Origin: Datnioides undecimradiatus
Taxonomy: Eukaryota > Chordata > Actinopteri > Lobotiformes > Datnioididae
DNA length: 64,000 bases
Assembly: GCA_008933995.1 (NCBI GenBank)
Contig: WARS01000014.1
Span: 9,099,192 to 9,163,191, forward strand
Direction: 5' to 3'
Shown here: positions 1 to 12,945 of the stretch, piece by piece
How positions within the stretch are numbered: the stretch's first letter is position 1
Layout: every line of letters starts with the position of its first letter
Program-made: the position numbers and the translations under genes
The notes under the pieces: model-generated
What the model saw: only the letters and a program-made list of their open reading frames with translations
Told to the model about the DNA's origin: nothing
The model's database searches: none

Positions 1-98
1 ACTTTTAAGTTTTATTTTAAATAAACAGTTACTTAAATAAACCAACTAATTAACAATGAACTCTGACAGTGGTGGCAGAGACCTGAGTACAGTAAAAC

Positions 99-437
99 TG
101 TAACCACTTTACTCCTTTCAGGGATGCAGTGGTGAGCCTGTCCCAGCAGCGATCGGGCAGGAGGCGGGGTAAACCCAGGACAGGTCGCCAGTCTGTTGCT
201 GGGCCGACACATAGACAGACAAACTCATGCATACTAACATTCACTGCTACAATTCAGAGTTCCCAATTCACCCATCAGGCATGTATTTAGGTGGTAGGGA
301 GGAAGCTGGAGGACCTGGAGGGAACCCAACCAGAGAACATGCAAAATCAGCTCAGACAGGACCTGGTCCGGAATCAAACCCGGGACGTTCTTGCAGTGAG
401 GCGAGTTGCCACGAAGCCACTGTGCCATCCAGCAACA
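99..437 (-). mobile_element. tRNA-like retroposon, near full length (copy 1)
   Basis: Read on the minus strand, the head at about 437 has the layout of a tRNA-derived promoter: an A-box-like segment (GGCACAGTGGCTTCG), then a B-box-like GGTTTGATTCC (plus strand 370-380). The body continues through a characteristic block about membership of a common fish repeat (GGACAGGTCGCCAGTCTGT on the plus strand) and ends near 99 at GGTTACAG. Three further copies share this body: 21778-21955, 39487-39618 and 61500-61714. Two of those end in ATGGATGG repeats, which marks this end as the 3' tail. I recognise it as a very common interspersed repeat of teleosts, but cannot name its subfamily. The open frames of 60-77 codons across it are chance frames within the repeat. 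Confidence 0.75.
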
Positions 438-2149
438 GTTGACAGCGAAATAAAAACTCCAGTGAAAAGGTACAGATCAAAAAACAAAGCAGGAAGTCCA
501 ACATCTCGGGTAGTCCTTCTCTAAATCTGCTCATTATATATTGTCCCCCCCCCTGCTGGACTTTTGTGATAGTTGTAGTGGGAGCATATTTAGATTAGTA
601 TAGTGACACTCCAATTCAAAATCTATGGAAACGTACTGGGTTATTCTACCTTTTGGTTACCTTTCGGCACTAATGTGACCGCATGCAGACGGACTGCGGA
701 GACGTTCAGGAACTTTCCGTCGCCATTCTGATGCTGATGTGAAAACATGCCGGTGCAGGACTCTATCGTAAATGCCACGGATCGCTGCAGACTACACCTG
801 CTGCTCTCCTCTGTGCAGGAGCAAACAAAGCTTTCACAGCCACCTTTCAAGCTTGCAGGGGGTGACGGTTTGAAGCTTAAAAGACAGATTTTTGAACATC
901 ACTTTATTGAGAAGATGAGATGCATCAGTGAGATTTAGTCCACAGTAATGTTTACAACTAATATATTAGACCTTCAACGTGCACCATTTGTGCTAAAACT
1001 CTTTAGAAGCAACCAGATTTAGCTGCTGCACGCCATTTCCCTGTCCTGTGCTAACAGCCTGCCGCCTCAGCATCTAGTATATGCTAAATTGCAAACACTG
1101 TGAGCCATGATCTCATTGAAGCACAGGGTTAAACCCGGTTCGAACCACTATTGTGATGTTTTCTTTGACCTCTGCAGGCACCGAAAGCAAGTCAATAGTA
1201 AGTTTCTCATAACGTAAAAGGATGCAGGAGACTTTGCCAGGGGGATGATGCAAGCTTGTCACCGGCATCGGAGGGGCACAAAAACCTCATTACTGCCAGT
1301 CTGAGTGTTGACGTCTCTGGAGACAGGATGTGCCTGTGGGGCAGCCGGAGCCGAGGTAAGTCAATTCCAATTCAAACTTATTAAGGGGAGACAAAGTCAT
1401 TGGCAGACACCGAAACGGCGCCTCAAATGTGACACCTCAGCGTGCTGTTTAAGAGCCGCTACCACATATATGTTAAAACGCCGCAGGTTGTGTTTCGCAC
1501 TGTCTCTGCTGCTTTCACATAATAGGAGGCGTTCACACATTACTCTGACATGGTTCCCCTCTCCACTGGCCTCGTGCTTCAATCATCTAATTAGCCTAAA
1601 TTATATAACATGCATTGTGTTGATGCATCTTTGGAGCAGTTTGTCAACAGATGCAAGATAAAAAAAAACTGCACAGGTCTCATTAAATCAGCTGAATTGA
1701 TTGTATAAGTGTAAATATCGGGTTTGTTGACACAGTGGCTCTGTAACGAAGGAGAAAAACTTACCGCCTTGATCCTGTTAGGTAAGGACTTCATTCATTT
1801 ATTATACAGATGTACACATTTAAAGGTGAGGACCCAAATCAGCAGACGGAAGAATGATCTCGAACTGTTTGCAAAATCTCTTCAGTGCCTGACGGACGTT
1901 TGCCCTGCCACCGATAAACCAAGGCCTTCGCATTTAATTGCTTTATTCATTTGTGTCCGTCTCCCGTAGAGTGGATGACGTCCTTCCGAAAATATTCCGA
2001 AAACTTGACGTGCAGTGAGCGCTGCAGTCTGTAAGAGCAAGTACGGTAGCCTGAAAGGTAGTTCATCAACAAGTCATTCTCTTTGTAAGGGTGAATATCG
2101 CTGTCCGGCCAATGTATGTGTGTCCAATACGGAGCTGCAATCAGGACAA
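438..2149. other. No gene recognised
   Basis: This stretch holds short overlapping open frames on both strands (the longest is 118 codons at 1305-1661) with no recognisable domain and no consistent exon structure. There is a C-run near 547. No RNA gene or clear repeat was seen. Confidence 0.5.
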
Positions 2150-2212
2150 GGTTAGCCTAGCCTAGCATGAAGACTTGGAGACAGGGATAAACAGCTTAGT
2201 TGGCTCTTGTCA
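2150..2212. repeat. Fragment of a common teleost dispersed repeat
   Basis: The text GTTAGCCTAGCCTAGCATGA, followed by an AGACTTGGAGACAGGG block and CAGCTTAGTTGGCTCT, matches from memory a widespread fish interspersed repeat whose core reads roughly 'TTAGCATAAAGACTGGAAACAGGG ... AGCTAGCCTGGCTCTG'. The copy is short and diverged, and its ends are not defined. A repeat-library search would settle its class. Confidence 0.5.
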
Positions 2213-3611
2213 GCGTGAAACATAAATACGCAGACCTCTCGGAGCTTGTTTGTTGAGGTGCACTAATGCACTGTAACAACGGCGTATCCATCCACCCAGC
2301 ACTCCCACGCAGCGGCACAATGCAGCTTTCTGGAGTCGCCGAAGTCAAGGATGCACCGAATGTTGTGAAACATCCGTGTTTTTGTGTTGATCCAAAGGAC
2401 TGGGATTAATATTTTTATGTGTTAGTTTACATTGACTCCACAACAAACAGCTCCAGTGAAGAAAAGCAAAGTCCTGCATGAAAACAACTAGGAGATGAAG
2501 GAGTGAGGCAGTGAGTGCAGAGGAGTGGAGACACAGTCCTTTGCAGACATAAGACAAACACATACGGATGCTGATGCACATGAAACCAGAGTTGGCCTTT
2601 GTCACTCTGAGGACAGACTTCAGCTGCAGTTCATGGATTTTCCATGTGGACCGGTCTCATCTCTCTTCCCCACTGTCTTCCCAGGGAAGTCGCTCAGATG
2701 ATGCGTTTTAAAACGATTAAATGAATAAAAGCACGCCTCTGTAACCACGCCGAGCTTCCTTGGTCACCGTACGCGACTCGGCTAATTACAGCTGGGTCAC
2801 GCACTCTTGCTGTAGCTGACAGGACTGAGGTCTCTGCAGGGGTCTGTCTGATGGCCCGATCGGTGCCCCTGATGTCTTAGATTACTTTGATTCTTTTGAA
2901 AAATCTGAAATCTCCGGAAATCCTCAAAGTGTTCACGGACAACGAAAGAGCTCGGCCGTGATGGGAGTAGCATCATGTTCCAGGAAGCATTATGAGAAAG
3001 TAAAGGCCTTACACATATGGACAAAGACCCTGTTGCAATAGACCAACACTTAATACGAAGAACATTAGAGGAGCATGTCCGTGTCAGATGAGGAACCAGA
3101 AATGAAACATCGCGAACGTTTCATTTCTGCTCTAGTTGAATGTCGCACTTGAAGGTCACAGAGCCGCGAACACCACGAACGCCCATGTGCAGGGAAAATC
3201 AACATGATAGTGATTTTCAGCAGAGCACCACAGGCCAGGACCAGGACACAGATGGTCACTTTTATGGATGGACAAAGCCTTTCCACGTGCACAGCCCAGT
3301 CCCCTCTAAACTCTCCTTCCTCTGGATCAGTGCCGTGATGTGACATTCTGGAGCCAAAATGTCACAACCTCGAGGATTCACCTTACAGGAGATGCTTGCA
3401 TGCATCTTGGTTACACTCCGTTTGACTTTGCAGACGTTCTTTCCTTAAAAGCCACCAGATTTATTACAAAGCTGACTTCTCAAGGATCTGACATTTTCCC
3501 TGCTCGTGGAAGAAAAGAGGAGTTGTTTCATACAGTTTACAAGAGAGCAAATCGCTTGTCTCCATTTCAAAGAGAAATGCTCCGGCACCGTGGCCTTTGG
3601 AGGAAGGCAGA
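2213..3611. other. No gene recognised
   Basis: Overlapping frames of 67-93 codons occur on both strands (for example 3065-3346 minus and 3140-3343 plus), but they lie across each other and resemble nothing known. No repeat or RNA gene was recognised. Confidence 0.45.
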
Positions 3612-3950
3612 TGCTATATAATCGGCACACACACACACAGAAAGGATTTAAATACCAATGGCAAAGACACAAAGAAGACATTGGATAAATGATGATGTGC
3701 GACGCAACTATACACACACACACGCAAACAGTAAAATACAGCGTGTAAATCAGGTGCGTAAGCACAAAGAGTACTATGATTGGGACACATACAGGCATAT
3801 ACACACACACACTCACACACACAGTCGGGCATGCATGGAGCAGTGTGTATAAATGATTATTGTTTTGTTGAGAGGCCTGTTTCCAGAGTTATGGCTCCAC
3901 CAGGACTCACTAGCAAACAGTTACTGCCTGCGCTGCAGCCACAGACACAT

Positions 3951-3995
<45 letters not shown>

Positions 3996-4060
3996 TGCAC
4001 ACACACACATGCACGCACACACACCTTTGCGCATAAGCAAGCACACACGCAAGCAAACAT
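3612..4060. repeat. CA-rich microsatellite region
   Basis: Several (CA)n runs are interrupted by unique sequence. The longest is an uninterrupted dinucleotide run at 3952-3992 (about 20 units), with shorter runs near 3625, 3715, 3800-3830 and 4005-4025. Long open frames crossing this region (up to 172 codons, rich in His-Thr or Cys-Val) are products of the dinucleotide repeat, not genes. Confidence 0.9.
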
Positions 4061-6329
4061 GCAGCCAGACACATTAGAGACACACACAAACGCGGTCTGG
4101 ACCGAGCGGCGTACCGGTCCATCTGCTTGTGAACACAGCCGGCAAATGAAACCAACCTTGAAACACAGCGAGTCGCCATCCTTCTGCTCTCTGTCTGTCT
4201 CTGACTCTGTCTCTGTGCACCCCTCCACACCTGTCTCTGGTTTTCTCGCTTCCTTTGTCACAGTCCTACTTTCCTGCATCTCTCCCTTTTCACATTAGTT
4301 CCATAATTCTTGCCAACTTTGCTTTTTTTTGCCTGAGCCGAGTGCGCTGCTGATGTAAAGTGCTGCAAATACCCGGTTGATATATACGTACTATAACCTT
4401 ACCTTACAGTGAGCCTGTAGAACAGAATGGAGAAGAAGCTAAAACGTGTTCAGCCTTACACTTTAATTTGTGCCGGTTAAGCATGACTGGGGGGGCATAA
4501 AAAGGGAATTGAAGTATTCTGATATGCTGTAACTTTGACTCTTTCATCCACGGTGCTAGCCAAAACAGAGTCTTCAGTTAGAAGACAGGATGGAACAAAA
4601 GGAGCGAACTGAGAGATGTTCGAGTGAAATCGCTTTAAGCGCCTGACAATGAAAATGCTGCACTCCTTGTTTGTTTGTTTAAATCTATTCATGTAAGAAA
4701 TGAGAGTTGCCACTACCATAAACAAAAGCTTCAGAGCTTACACTGACGATGAAGAGGTGCCTGAGCACCAGGTCATTGTCATACATCTGCTGGAGGATTT
4801 GCAGTGCAGCGGGCTCATTTTCCAACATGAAGCTATCTTCATTACGGTGAAATTAAACTCATTTTGGTCAATTGCATGTGGAATCGGTTGTTTGACTTGA
4901 TTCTCTGGTTCTTCAGTAGCGCCTGCGCAAACAAACAACAGCACATGTAGAAGTTCGGTATTTACTAGTGTCCTGAGAAGAATCTCTAGGTGGGGAATGG
5001 AGAATCTCGATATCGGTTTTGGCCCTCCACCGTCTCATGTGTGGTGTGTTTGGAGCTGCCGCCCACTGTTTTATATCACAGGAGTGGTTACACCAGTCTG
5101 ACTCAACTCCTCTGACTCAACCATACTGACACACTAATGAGCTGAAATGGAGGAAAGCTCCAAATGACTGCAGAGTGTTCACGCTCAGCGTATTTGACTC
5201 TACAGAGGATTATTTTCATATTCTGGTTACATGATTGAAATTTAAATTTACTTTTTTTTGCAGTTTCACACAGTGTACTCAACAGTATTAGTGCCACACT
5301 CAGCTACACACACTTTCCCAGTGTTATAAAATACTGGAAAATCTTCTGCTGGAACCAAAAGAGTATATTGCAACCCAGAAAAACAAACCAATGAGGCTAC
5401 GGATGCTGAAACTTTCCTCAGAGCTCCTACAAACGACCCATTTCAGCACCCATGCAACATTATCATTAATTTTGAGCAATGGTTGTGTCCACCTGGTGAA
5501 ACCTGGCCCACTATTCATTCTCTTTTAGCTCAGTTTTTGGTCTCCACCAACTCCTGAGGGAAATATCTGCCTCTTTAGCTCAACAATGCTCCTCTATGTT
5601 CACCAGTTAGTCTCTAACTGTGTTCGGCTGCTGTTTGGTGGTCATGTACAGGAGATTTTAGAGCTTTTTCTCTGAAAACATCTGCCCGCCGGGGCTGAAG
5701 TGATGCCACTAGGCGGGAGTGAACCAAAACTGTAAGGTTGCAGCCGAGCAGCTGAACAACGAGCTGAAAGTCACTGCAAAGCTCTGTACACTACGAGATA
5801 ACATGTTCACATTGTCACACTGTCATTTGACACATTGTTACTGCATCATATTGATATTGATTATGGCCTTAATCTTAGAGGGACATGTTCATGTTACATT
5901 GACTGTTAGCTGGAGGGCGTAGCAGGTTGGACACGGATGGGTGGGTAGTAGCTATCGACCCACCTCGCAACTTTACATCAATAAGATAATGACACCTAAG
6001 ATACAGAGGTCAAGAATATGAACCAGAACTCAGTTTCAGATCTGAAATGGTTCACCCTTATTGCGTAGCCTTAACTGTTTGTCTGGCTTATCCGTGCCTT
6101 TTCCTGACTGCATGGGTCCACGTGATCTCTTCTTTCACATCGGACAATAGGTTGTTCCCCTTTTTTCATTGTCCTTGCAATAAAAAAAGACCCTAACACC
6201 TTTTCTGAGTCACCTTGAGCAGCCTAAGTGCCAGTTTATCCTCCAGTGGCTCTATCCATCTTTTCCGGCTCCTCAATGTGCAGCGAACCCTCCACTTTAA
6301 CCCCCACCATTTGGATTTCCCATCTCGCA

Positions 6330-6420
6330 GATTTGATTCTCTACTCCGCCTCTCCTTCGTCTCCTGCTTCCTCCCCTCTCCTCATGCTTCCTCTCTTCCT
6401 TCTCCTCCTGCTTCACTCAA
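6330..6420. repeat. Polypyrimidine (CT/CTCC) tract
   Basis: About 90 bases made almost only of C and T on the plus strand (for example CTCCTGCTTCCTCCCCTCTC). A similar tract lies at about 8310-8485. Such tracts keep frames open by lacking stop codons, which explains the longer frames here. Confidence 0.7.
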
Positions 6421-7533
6421 AGGCTGGCTATCCACAGGGAGCTTGTGTCTATTCTTTGCATTATTTTCAACAGAAAGGACGTGCAGCATGTTTCCCTGCA
6501 GAGCTGGGAGTTTTGCATTATTTTGGTATTCAGGGCGTTCAGCGGTGGAAGTTAAACATGGCCTGTCTTTTCACTGGGTTTTTATTATATATTGCAAAGC
6601 AACACTTGGGAGCTATAATGATGCTCTCCACACCACTCTGGTATCTCCTGCAGCCGCCCACCTCGGCAGAAAACATGCCAATACTGTAGCAGCCTCAATC
6701 ATGAAGGGGAGAGCTGCTGTTTGTGCCAACCGTGGGTTAATACCGCTGTTTCCCAGGCTGGACCGTCAGATATGTGACTGCAGGCTCATTAAATCTGCTC
6801 AAAGCGTACTTTAAGGCATCTTATCATTCAGTGTGAAGAGCAACACGCTGACAGATGGTATTTGGTAGATTGTGAGACAGGGTGGTGTCTGAGTTGGGTT
6901 TTTGCTGCTGTCTATTTTCACACTGTTGTCCAGACTATGATTGATGACAGCCGCTTTCAGTTTATATCATATTACAACTTAAATCATACTGTAATGTTTA
7001 AAACTTTTGCTTCCTTGCTTTGTAAGATATTTTTTGCCTGCAGGTTCAAAAACGCAAATCTCTACGCTGAAATCTACCCACAACTATTTCTAACTATTAG
7101 AGGACTTGGTTCACAAATTCATATCCCCTAATTTTAACAACCCTGCAGATCCCTGAACTTTTCCCTATAACGTCACATTCAAGAACAGTTCAATTTGTCC
7201 AGTAAATTATTCCGAAAATCAGCCCTGGCTGTACTTTGTGTTCAGTGCTAATTAGCATTTGCGTGCTAATTCAGACTGGAGAAGTTGTAATCAAAAAATA
7301 ATTGTCAGTTTTAATTGATAAAATCTTAACGCAATTGATTACTCAAATGGCATTCATTAACTGGCGAATTGTTAATTGCTTGGTTTGTTGATTGACCAAC
7401 TGTTCCAACACCACTTAAAATTACAAAATAGGAAAATGTGGTACACTTGTAATTAAAAATGTAGTTTTAAATGTCCATTTAAAGACTCCCTGTGCTGTTT
7501 TTGACCTCTAGCAACACTATTGAGCAGTCTTTC

Positions 7534-7551
7534 TATTATTATTATTATTAA
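7534..7551. repeat. (ATT)6 microsatellite
   Basis: Six ATT/TTA units in an AT-rich context. Confidence 0.8.
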
Positions 7552-10500
7552 ATCTTGTGCACATGCTCATGTAACATTTTCACACTATTCCAAACATCAA
7601 CAGGTGGTGGTAACCACACATGCAGAGATGTGGCTGCAAAGGCAATGAAGGAAAAGACAACAAGCAGAATGTCAACAGTTCTTGGTTTGAAATACTAAAA
7701 AACGTGGCTTTGCTAATGTTCAAGAAACACATGAAGAAACATTAGGATTAGACCTGAAGGTTACTCATAATGAGTAGCTTAATTTAATGTACATGTTAGT
7801 TTACAGAAAAATCTACAAATCCAAATATCAGAGTCCAAACCATTTTGGAGACATGGAACTCGAGAGTTGTGAGCTCCATCATCATCAGCTCTCCTCTACA
7901 CCACCTAAAACTTCAGTGACGTGTCTGCATGAGCATCATTCCACAACAGCTTCTTCTAGATTAGATATTGAGCTGGGTGTTTGCTAAGAGTGGCAGGAAG
8001 GAAGTTTGGTCCAAGAATGCTGTAGCCAGACAACAAAGCTGTTTTATTTACCTCATTATCTCCTCTGTTTAGCTGAGTGGGACCTCTTTGTCAGCTCCTC
8101 ATCATGCGAGCTAACTGCAGCACAGACTGGAGTTCAGTTATTTCGCGAGATGGAGCTGTGATGATGAGCTCGCTGACTGCCTTTAGATGGACTGTGGAAC
8201 GTAGTTTTGATTAGCGTGGGGCTAAAATGAATTCAGACAATCCAATGAATATGTCATCGAGTTAAGATAACAAAGGGGCTGAAATCCTCCCAAGATGGAT
8301 GGTGTTCCAGTACTTCATTCTCTTTTCTCATTGTCATCTCCGCTCACATTGCGCCTCGGCCCACTCTCAGTGTCCTCATCCCTCCTCCTCCGCCGCTCAC
8401 CTCATCTCTCTCTCCTGTCGCTTTCGCCGAACACTCCACTCGTTCTCCTGCCATCTCATCTCAACCTCTCTCCCCTCTTCCAGATTCCTGTTGTGTAGCA
8501 GTCAGCGATTAGCATAATTCCCCTTCATGTAACAGATGGTGTTTCTACGTCAGGGACCGTGCTCCTCCTAATGACAGACATGCTACCACCATAGAGCGAC
8601 AACGTGGAGACAGGGCCGCACTCACACTAGACATTTTACCCTCCACAAAGTGCACACTGCAACCAATACATTTGGAACACACGGACACGTTATCATTATG
8701 GAAGTTAAATTGCAGGCTGTTTTGGCTCCGACAGTGAAATGTAAAAGGTGTGAAAGGTTGTGTTTTATAGCGCCATGGAAAACACAGCAAACCAGGAGTG
8801 TGGCCTCTGCTCTCGTTACACCGACCTGTCACCGTTCTTGAGGGCCAACACTTAACTCCATATTTAGCAGGAAATCGGCAAATCAGTGTTTCCAGTTTAG
8901 CGAGTGATTTACTGTCAGCTGTCATCCAAATGAAGTCAGCCACCGCTCAGCTGCCGCTCGCCAATTACAATACCAGAGGTGCTGTTTGAGTCTGGTTGCT
9001 CTCAGGAAATGCCATCCCGTAATGAGAACACATGAGTCCAATACGGAAATGTACAGTTAAAATATGCGTATGCGTGTGTGAGGGATGTGGGCCTGTAGTT
9101 GTGGTGCTGAATGGACTGACAACATGTCACATTATTACACTTAGTGAACCGACACTTGTGCTCTTGTTGTGTTTGACGCAACCTCATCTAACCCAGATGA
9201 TGTAGACATTGGGTCTGTGTTATCAAGGTGTTGTTTCACCCGTCCTGGTGGTGTTAGACAGATCTGTCCTGCAGGTTGCTCCAAAGTTGCTCCAGGATTG
9301 AGCTCCAATGATGATGAAGCAAAGAATATGATTTACATTTACATGCCACTGTAACGTCAACGTCAACTCAAAGACATAATCAGGTTCATCAAGTTAAGTT
9401 ATGTTCCAGGCCTTTATGTGAACACTTGCAGATGTGCATCTGCAATCATGGACACGCAAACGCACAATGCAGCCATGGTCCTCAAACTTCAAGCATTAAA
9501 ATACACGTCAAAGCCAAACTTCATGTTGAGGATCATCAGCAGCTACAACCCAGAGACCAAACAGCAGTCTGCGCAGTGGCATACCTCCACTCTGAACTCG
9601 GTGCATCAGATCAGGCCGGTTGGGTTTTTCCCAATATTTATTGGTTTGTGCACCATGAGGGCCCCCCCCCCCCCTTGTTCAGGCCATCAGCACAGAGCTC
9701 TACTACACGCTTGTGCACACTGATGCATCTGAGGGAAAAAAATTGGCACAAATGACCCAAGCTGTGCCCGGCAGGGCTTTGGTTCATAGCACAGCGAAGG
9801 CCCATGTCCACAGCCCATTGAAAACAAACTGGATATTTTTTGGCTGCAACAACACAATTGTGGCTCCCCAACCATGCTGCTTGCTGGATTTGGTGACAGC
9901 AACTCCTTCCTTTTCTTCAAAATGAAAACAGGCTTCAGTTAGGGGTTTACTTCAAAGGATATATAATGAGCCTTTTAAAGATGCACTAATAGATTTTCAC
10001 TGCACCTTCTGTTGTAGCTAGCTGCAGACAGTCATTACACATGAACCTCCCTTCACAAACTCCTTTAGTTCTGTCTGGATCATCTAGTAACCATCTTCTC
10101 ACCATCATATTACAATGCAAACCATTGAAGCTTCTTTCAAAATGTGGCACTGGTTGAATAACTGTGTGGAGAACTGATGATTCTCCAGCAGTTATCCAAC
10201 AAAGGCAAATGAACTCCTTATGGTACATGTCTGCGCCTATTTACCACATTGCACATGTTGAAGGCTGTTCAGTCAGATTGCTTTAACCCTTCTTTTTTGG
10301 AAATTAAAGTGAGGCCCAGGTCATTAAAGTATTAATCATCCCCTGACACAAATCCATCACTCACATGTCCACTTTATTCCTCTTGAAAAGAACCAAGAAT
10401 GAAAGGAGGATCTGATTACATATTCACTTTTATTTAAGAGAGTCTGCCTCTTTTACATCGTGTTGCTGTAGGACTGAAACATTTCGGGTTTCCAGTCCGT

Positions 10501-12024
10501 TACATGAACCAACCTTCTATATGTATTTTATTTAATCATACCATTTATATGGCATACAAAAACAGGTTTTATTTGTTTGACCTTAAAATAAGCAAATTAA
10601 CAATTCACAAACTGTGGCAGGAGGCAGCAACGGTAATTTAAAACATAGACGTTACAAGCAGAAAGCAGACTCAATGCTAGATTCATCAGAAACAGTCAGA
10701 AGTGCATGCTACAAACAGAAGCTTATGTGCTGTTGCAATCCTGAACAAACTACTAAACATCATTTATTCCGTTTAGATTGGGATTAAATTAAAACTACTG
10801 TTAGTGATGGTAAAACAGAACATGGAAACACCTCACAATACAATTCATGAGCACTATAAACTATAAATACCAAAATGACCACAGTATGAAATGAAATAGC
10901 TGACAGTCTCACAATAGTCAAAGGTATTCAACAAGAAACTGAGAAACAGTGGGATATGATAGCATCTAATAAACACATTTGTTTTACTGACATAGATAGG
11001 TGTATGGGACATGCGCATGGTTAATGTAATTTCACAGTTACCAAACTTGAACAGGGGTGTTTTACATAGCAATGAATTCCATGTTATTTACAGCCCAAGC
11101 ATATCACCAAAACACAAAGCTGATGAATTGAAGAAAGCTAACCCACCCGTCCCTCAACGGCAATGTATTCTAGCTCAGGAGGTCCCAGCTGTAGTTTTCA
11201 GATGCACGTCAGTTCCTCCAACAGCAACTGACTGCATCACAGTTCAAATGCATTTCCATCTGTAAGCTATTTAATCAATGACCATGTTAAATCAACAGAG
11301 GTTTAGCTGGGGGATTTGGTGTTTTGATGTTTGCCTGGACATGCTGGACCACAAAGAATATCAGAGAATATTAGGGTTATCCAAATAAGCTATGGTTAAG
11401 ATTCAGAAAATGAAAACCTTTGGTTGAGGTTAGAGAGAGAGTGTGGTTACAGTTTAAATGAAAAGAATTTTAACTGTGTCTTTAACAGAAGACAAAATCC
11501 AGTCTCCCACACAAAAAAAACCCATTCACCACCACGACCTCCACAACCTTTCCTACATAAAGAGTTCTTTTTCCTGCAGTGACACTGAATGTTGGCTTTG
11601 GAGACTGGGCTGGAATAGCTCAATGAAACTGAGCTTTAATATCCAGAATACATCAGAAGTGTTTTCTTGTAGTTCTTACAATTATCCATTTCCACTTGGG
11701 ATCAATGACGTTGACCTCTAAATGACAAGGTTGAGCAAACTCATCACAATGATCAGTATGTGACTCATCTTCAAAAAGTGGAAATATAAGCAGCAGACCT
11801 TCAATGCACTGCTGAGGCACCACTGACAAGTCACATCCCTTTCTATTCCTGTCTGTAAGTAGGGTTTTGTTTCTCTTCAATAATTGGTTGACTGCTTGCA
11901 TCAATGTGCCTGACATTTCATATACAGGGAAGCAATCAGTGGCCCCATAGATGTCGGGTTAAGTGTTTCAGGAGGTGTCGGTGAAGGATTGTCTAATGAG
12001 TTGATACTATCCATTACCGAGCCC

Positions 12025-12484
12025 GTAGAAGGCTTTCAAGCGATGAAACACCCTTTAATGGCTATTTAGATTGGGCTAATTACAAGGCAGTGCTGACATC
12101 ATCAAGGTTGAAAATGCCTGTTGTCAGTTGATCAAATCATTTGCAGAGCAAGACGAATGGATCACTAAGCCGTATGCTGGCGCAACATGTAAGAGGATAC
12201 TAGGCCATCTGCATTACAGCCTCAGCCCTCTAAAGCCCGACAATCCCGATATTGATTCACGTCACAGCAGCTTTTGAAATTGATCAGTTAACCCATCCGC
12301 AATTAAAAATGGTGCTCCTGTGCAACGGACATGGATGCGAATGATTTTAAACATCTGCTGTAAGCAGTTGGATGTTGGTAATATCTGGACAATAAAAACA
12401 GCACTTATTTAGATGCTAACGGCTGCATCGATCGAGTTACTCAGTCAGATATTTATTCTTCATTTCACTCCTATGGTTTCAGCG
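12025..12484 (+). repeat. Unit 1 of a diverged tandem duplication (about 450 bases)
   Basis: This unit aligns with the segment that follows it. Anchors: GAAGGCTTTCAAGC at 12028 pairs with GAAGGCTGTCAAGC at 12488 (offset 460); GATATTGATTCACGTCACAG at 12248 pairs with GATATTGATTCATGTCACAG at 12683 (offset 435); CATCGATC at 12426 pairs with 12874 (offset 448). The order is kept and small indels explain the changing offset. The units differ at many positions, so the duplication is not recent. Nothing here looks coding. It may be an old duplicated regulatory block or two tandem copies of an unnamed repeat. Confidence 0.75.
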
Positions 12485-12945
12485 TTTGAAGGCTGTCAAG
12501 CTTTGAAGCCTCCCCTTTGTTGTCCATTTACAGTTGGTCAAGTACAGATTCACCAAGGATGTTTACTTTGAGTAAGAGGGGGACAAGTGGACAACAAAGC
12601 CGCATGCTGGGTTCGAGCAACATGTTACGGGATAATGGACTTCTTCATCACATGTCTCATCCAGCCGAAATTGCACAATGCTGATATTGATTCATGTCAC
12701 AGCAGCATTTCAAATCAATCAGCTAAACGCCTGCGATTAAAAACGGTGCTACAGCGTGACCAACGTGGGCATCTCTGCTGTGCAGGACTGAATGATGTGG
12801 CGTAATTGGTTGGATGTTGGTATATTTTGAAAAAAAAAACAACCCCAAAACTATTTTAAGACGTAAACTGCTTCATCGATCCAGACACTCATTCAAATAT
12901 TAATTGATTTATTCAATCAGGTTTAGTCTGGTCACCTTCTAGCGG
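12485..12945 (+). repeat. Unit 2 of the diverged tandem duplication
   Basis: Second unit of the pair described for 12025-12484. Shared blocks in order are GAAGGCTGTCAAGC, CAGTTGGTCAAG, AAGCCGCATGCTGG, GATATTGATTCATGTCACAG, GGTTGGATGTTGGTA and CATCGATCCAGACACTCA. A 72-codon open frame at 12587-12805 crosses the unit, but the corresponding frame is not kept in unit 1, so it is not a gene. Confidence 0.75.

Larger units (their letters stand above)
4061..12024. other. No gene recognised; polypyrimidine tracts and simple repeats
   Basis: Nearly 8 kb without a recognisable gene. Pyrimidine-rich tracts lie at about 6330-6420 and 8310-8485; the 199- and 153-codon frames at 6215-6814 overlap the first of these and are low-complexity. 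There is a C13 run at 9662-9674 and an ATT repeat at 7534-7551. The frames at 9418-9920 lie on both strands around the C-run and show no domain. Confidence 0.5.

Noticed and set aside
1120-1145. GGTTCGAACC-like string suggesting a tRNA B box
   Set aside because: No A box at the right distance, no cloverleaf and no terminator could be found.
3780-4298. 172-codon open frame, the longest in the window, and overlapping minus frames of 140 and 106 codons
   Set aside because: They run through CA dinucleotide repeats (His-Thr or Cys-Val runs) and overlap each other on both strands.
6215-6814. 199-codon frame with overlapping 153-codon frame
   Set aside because: Both pass through a polypyrimidine tract that lacks stop codons. 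They have no domain and no sign of splicing or conservation.
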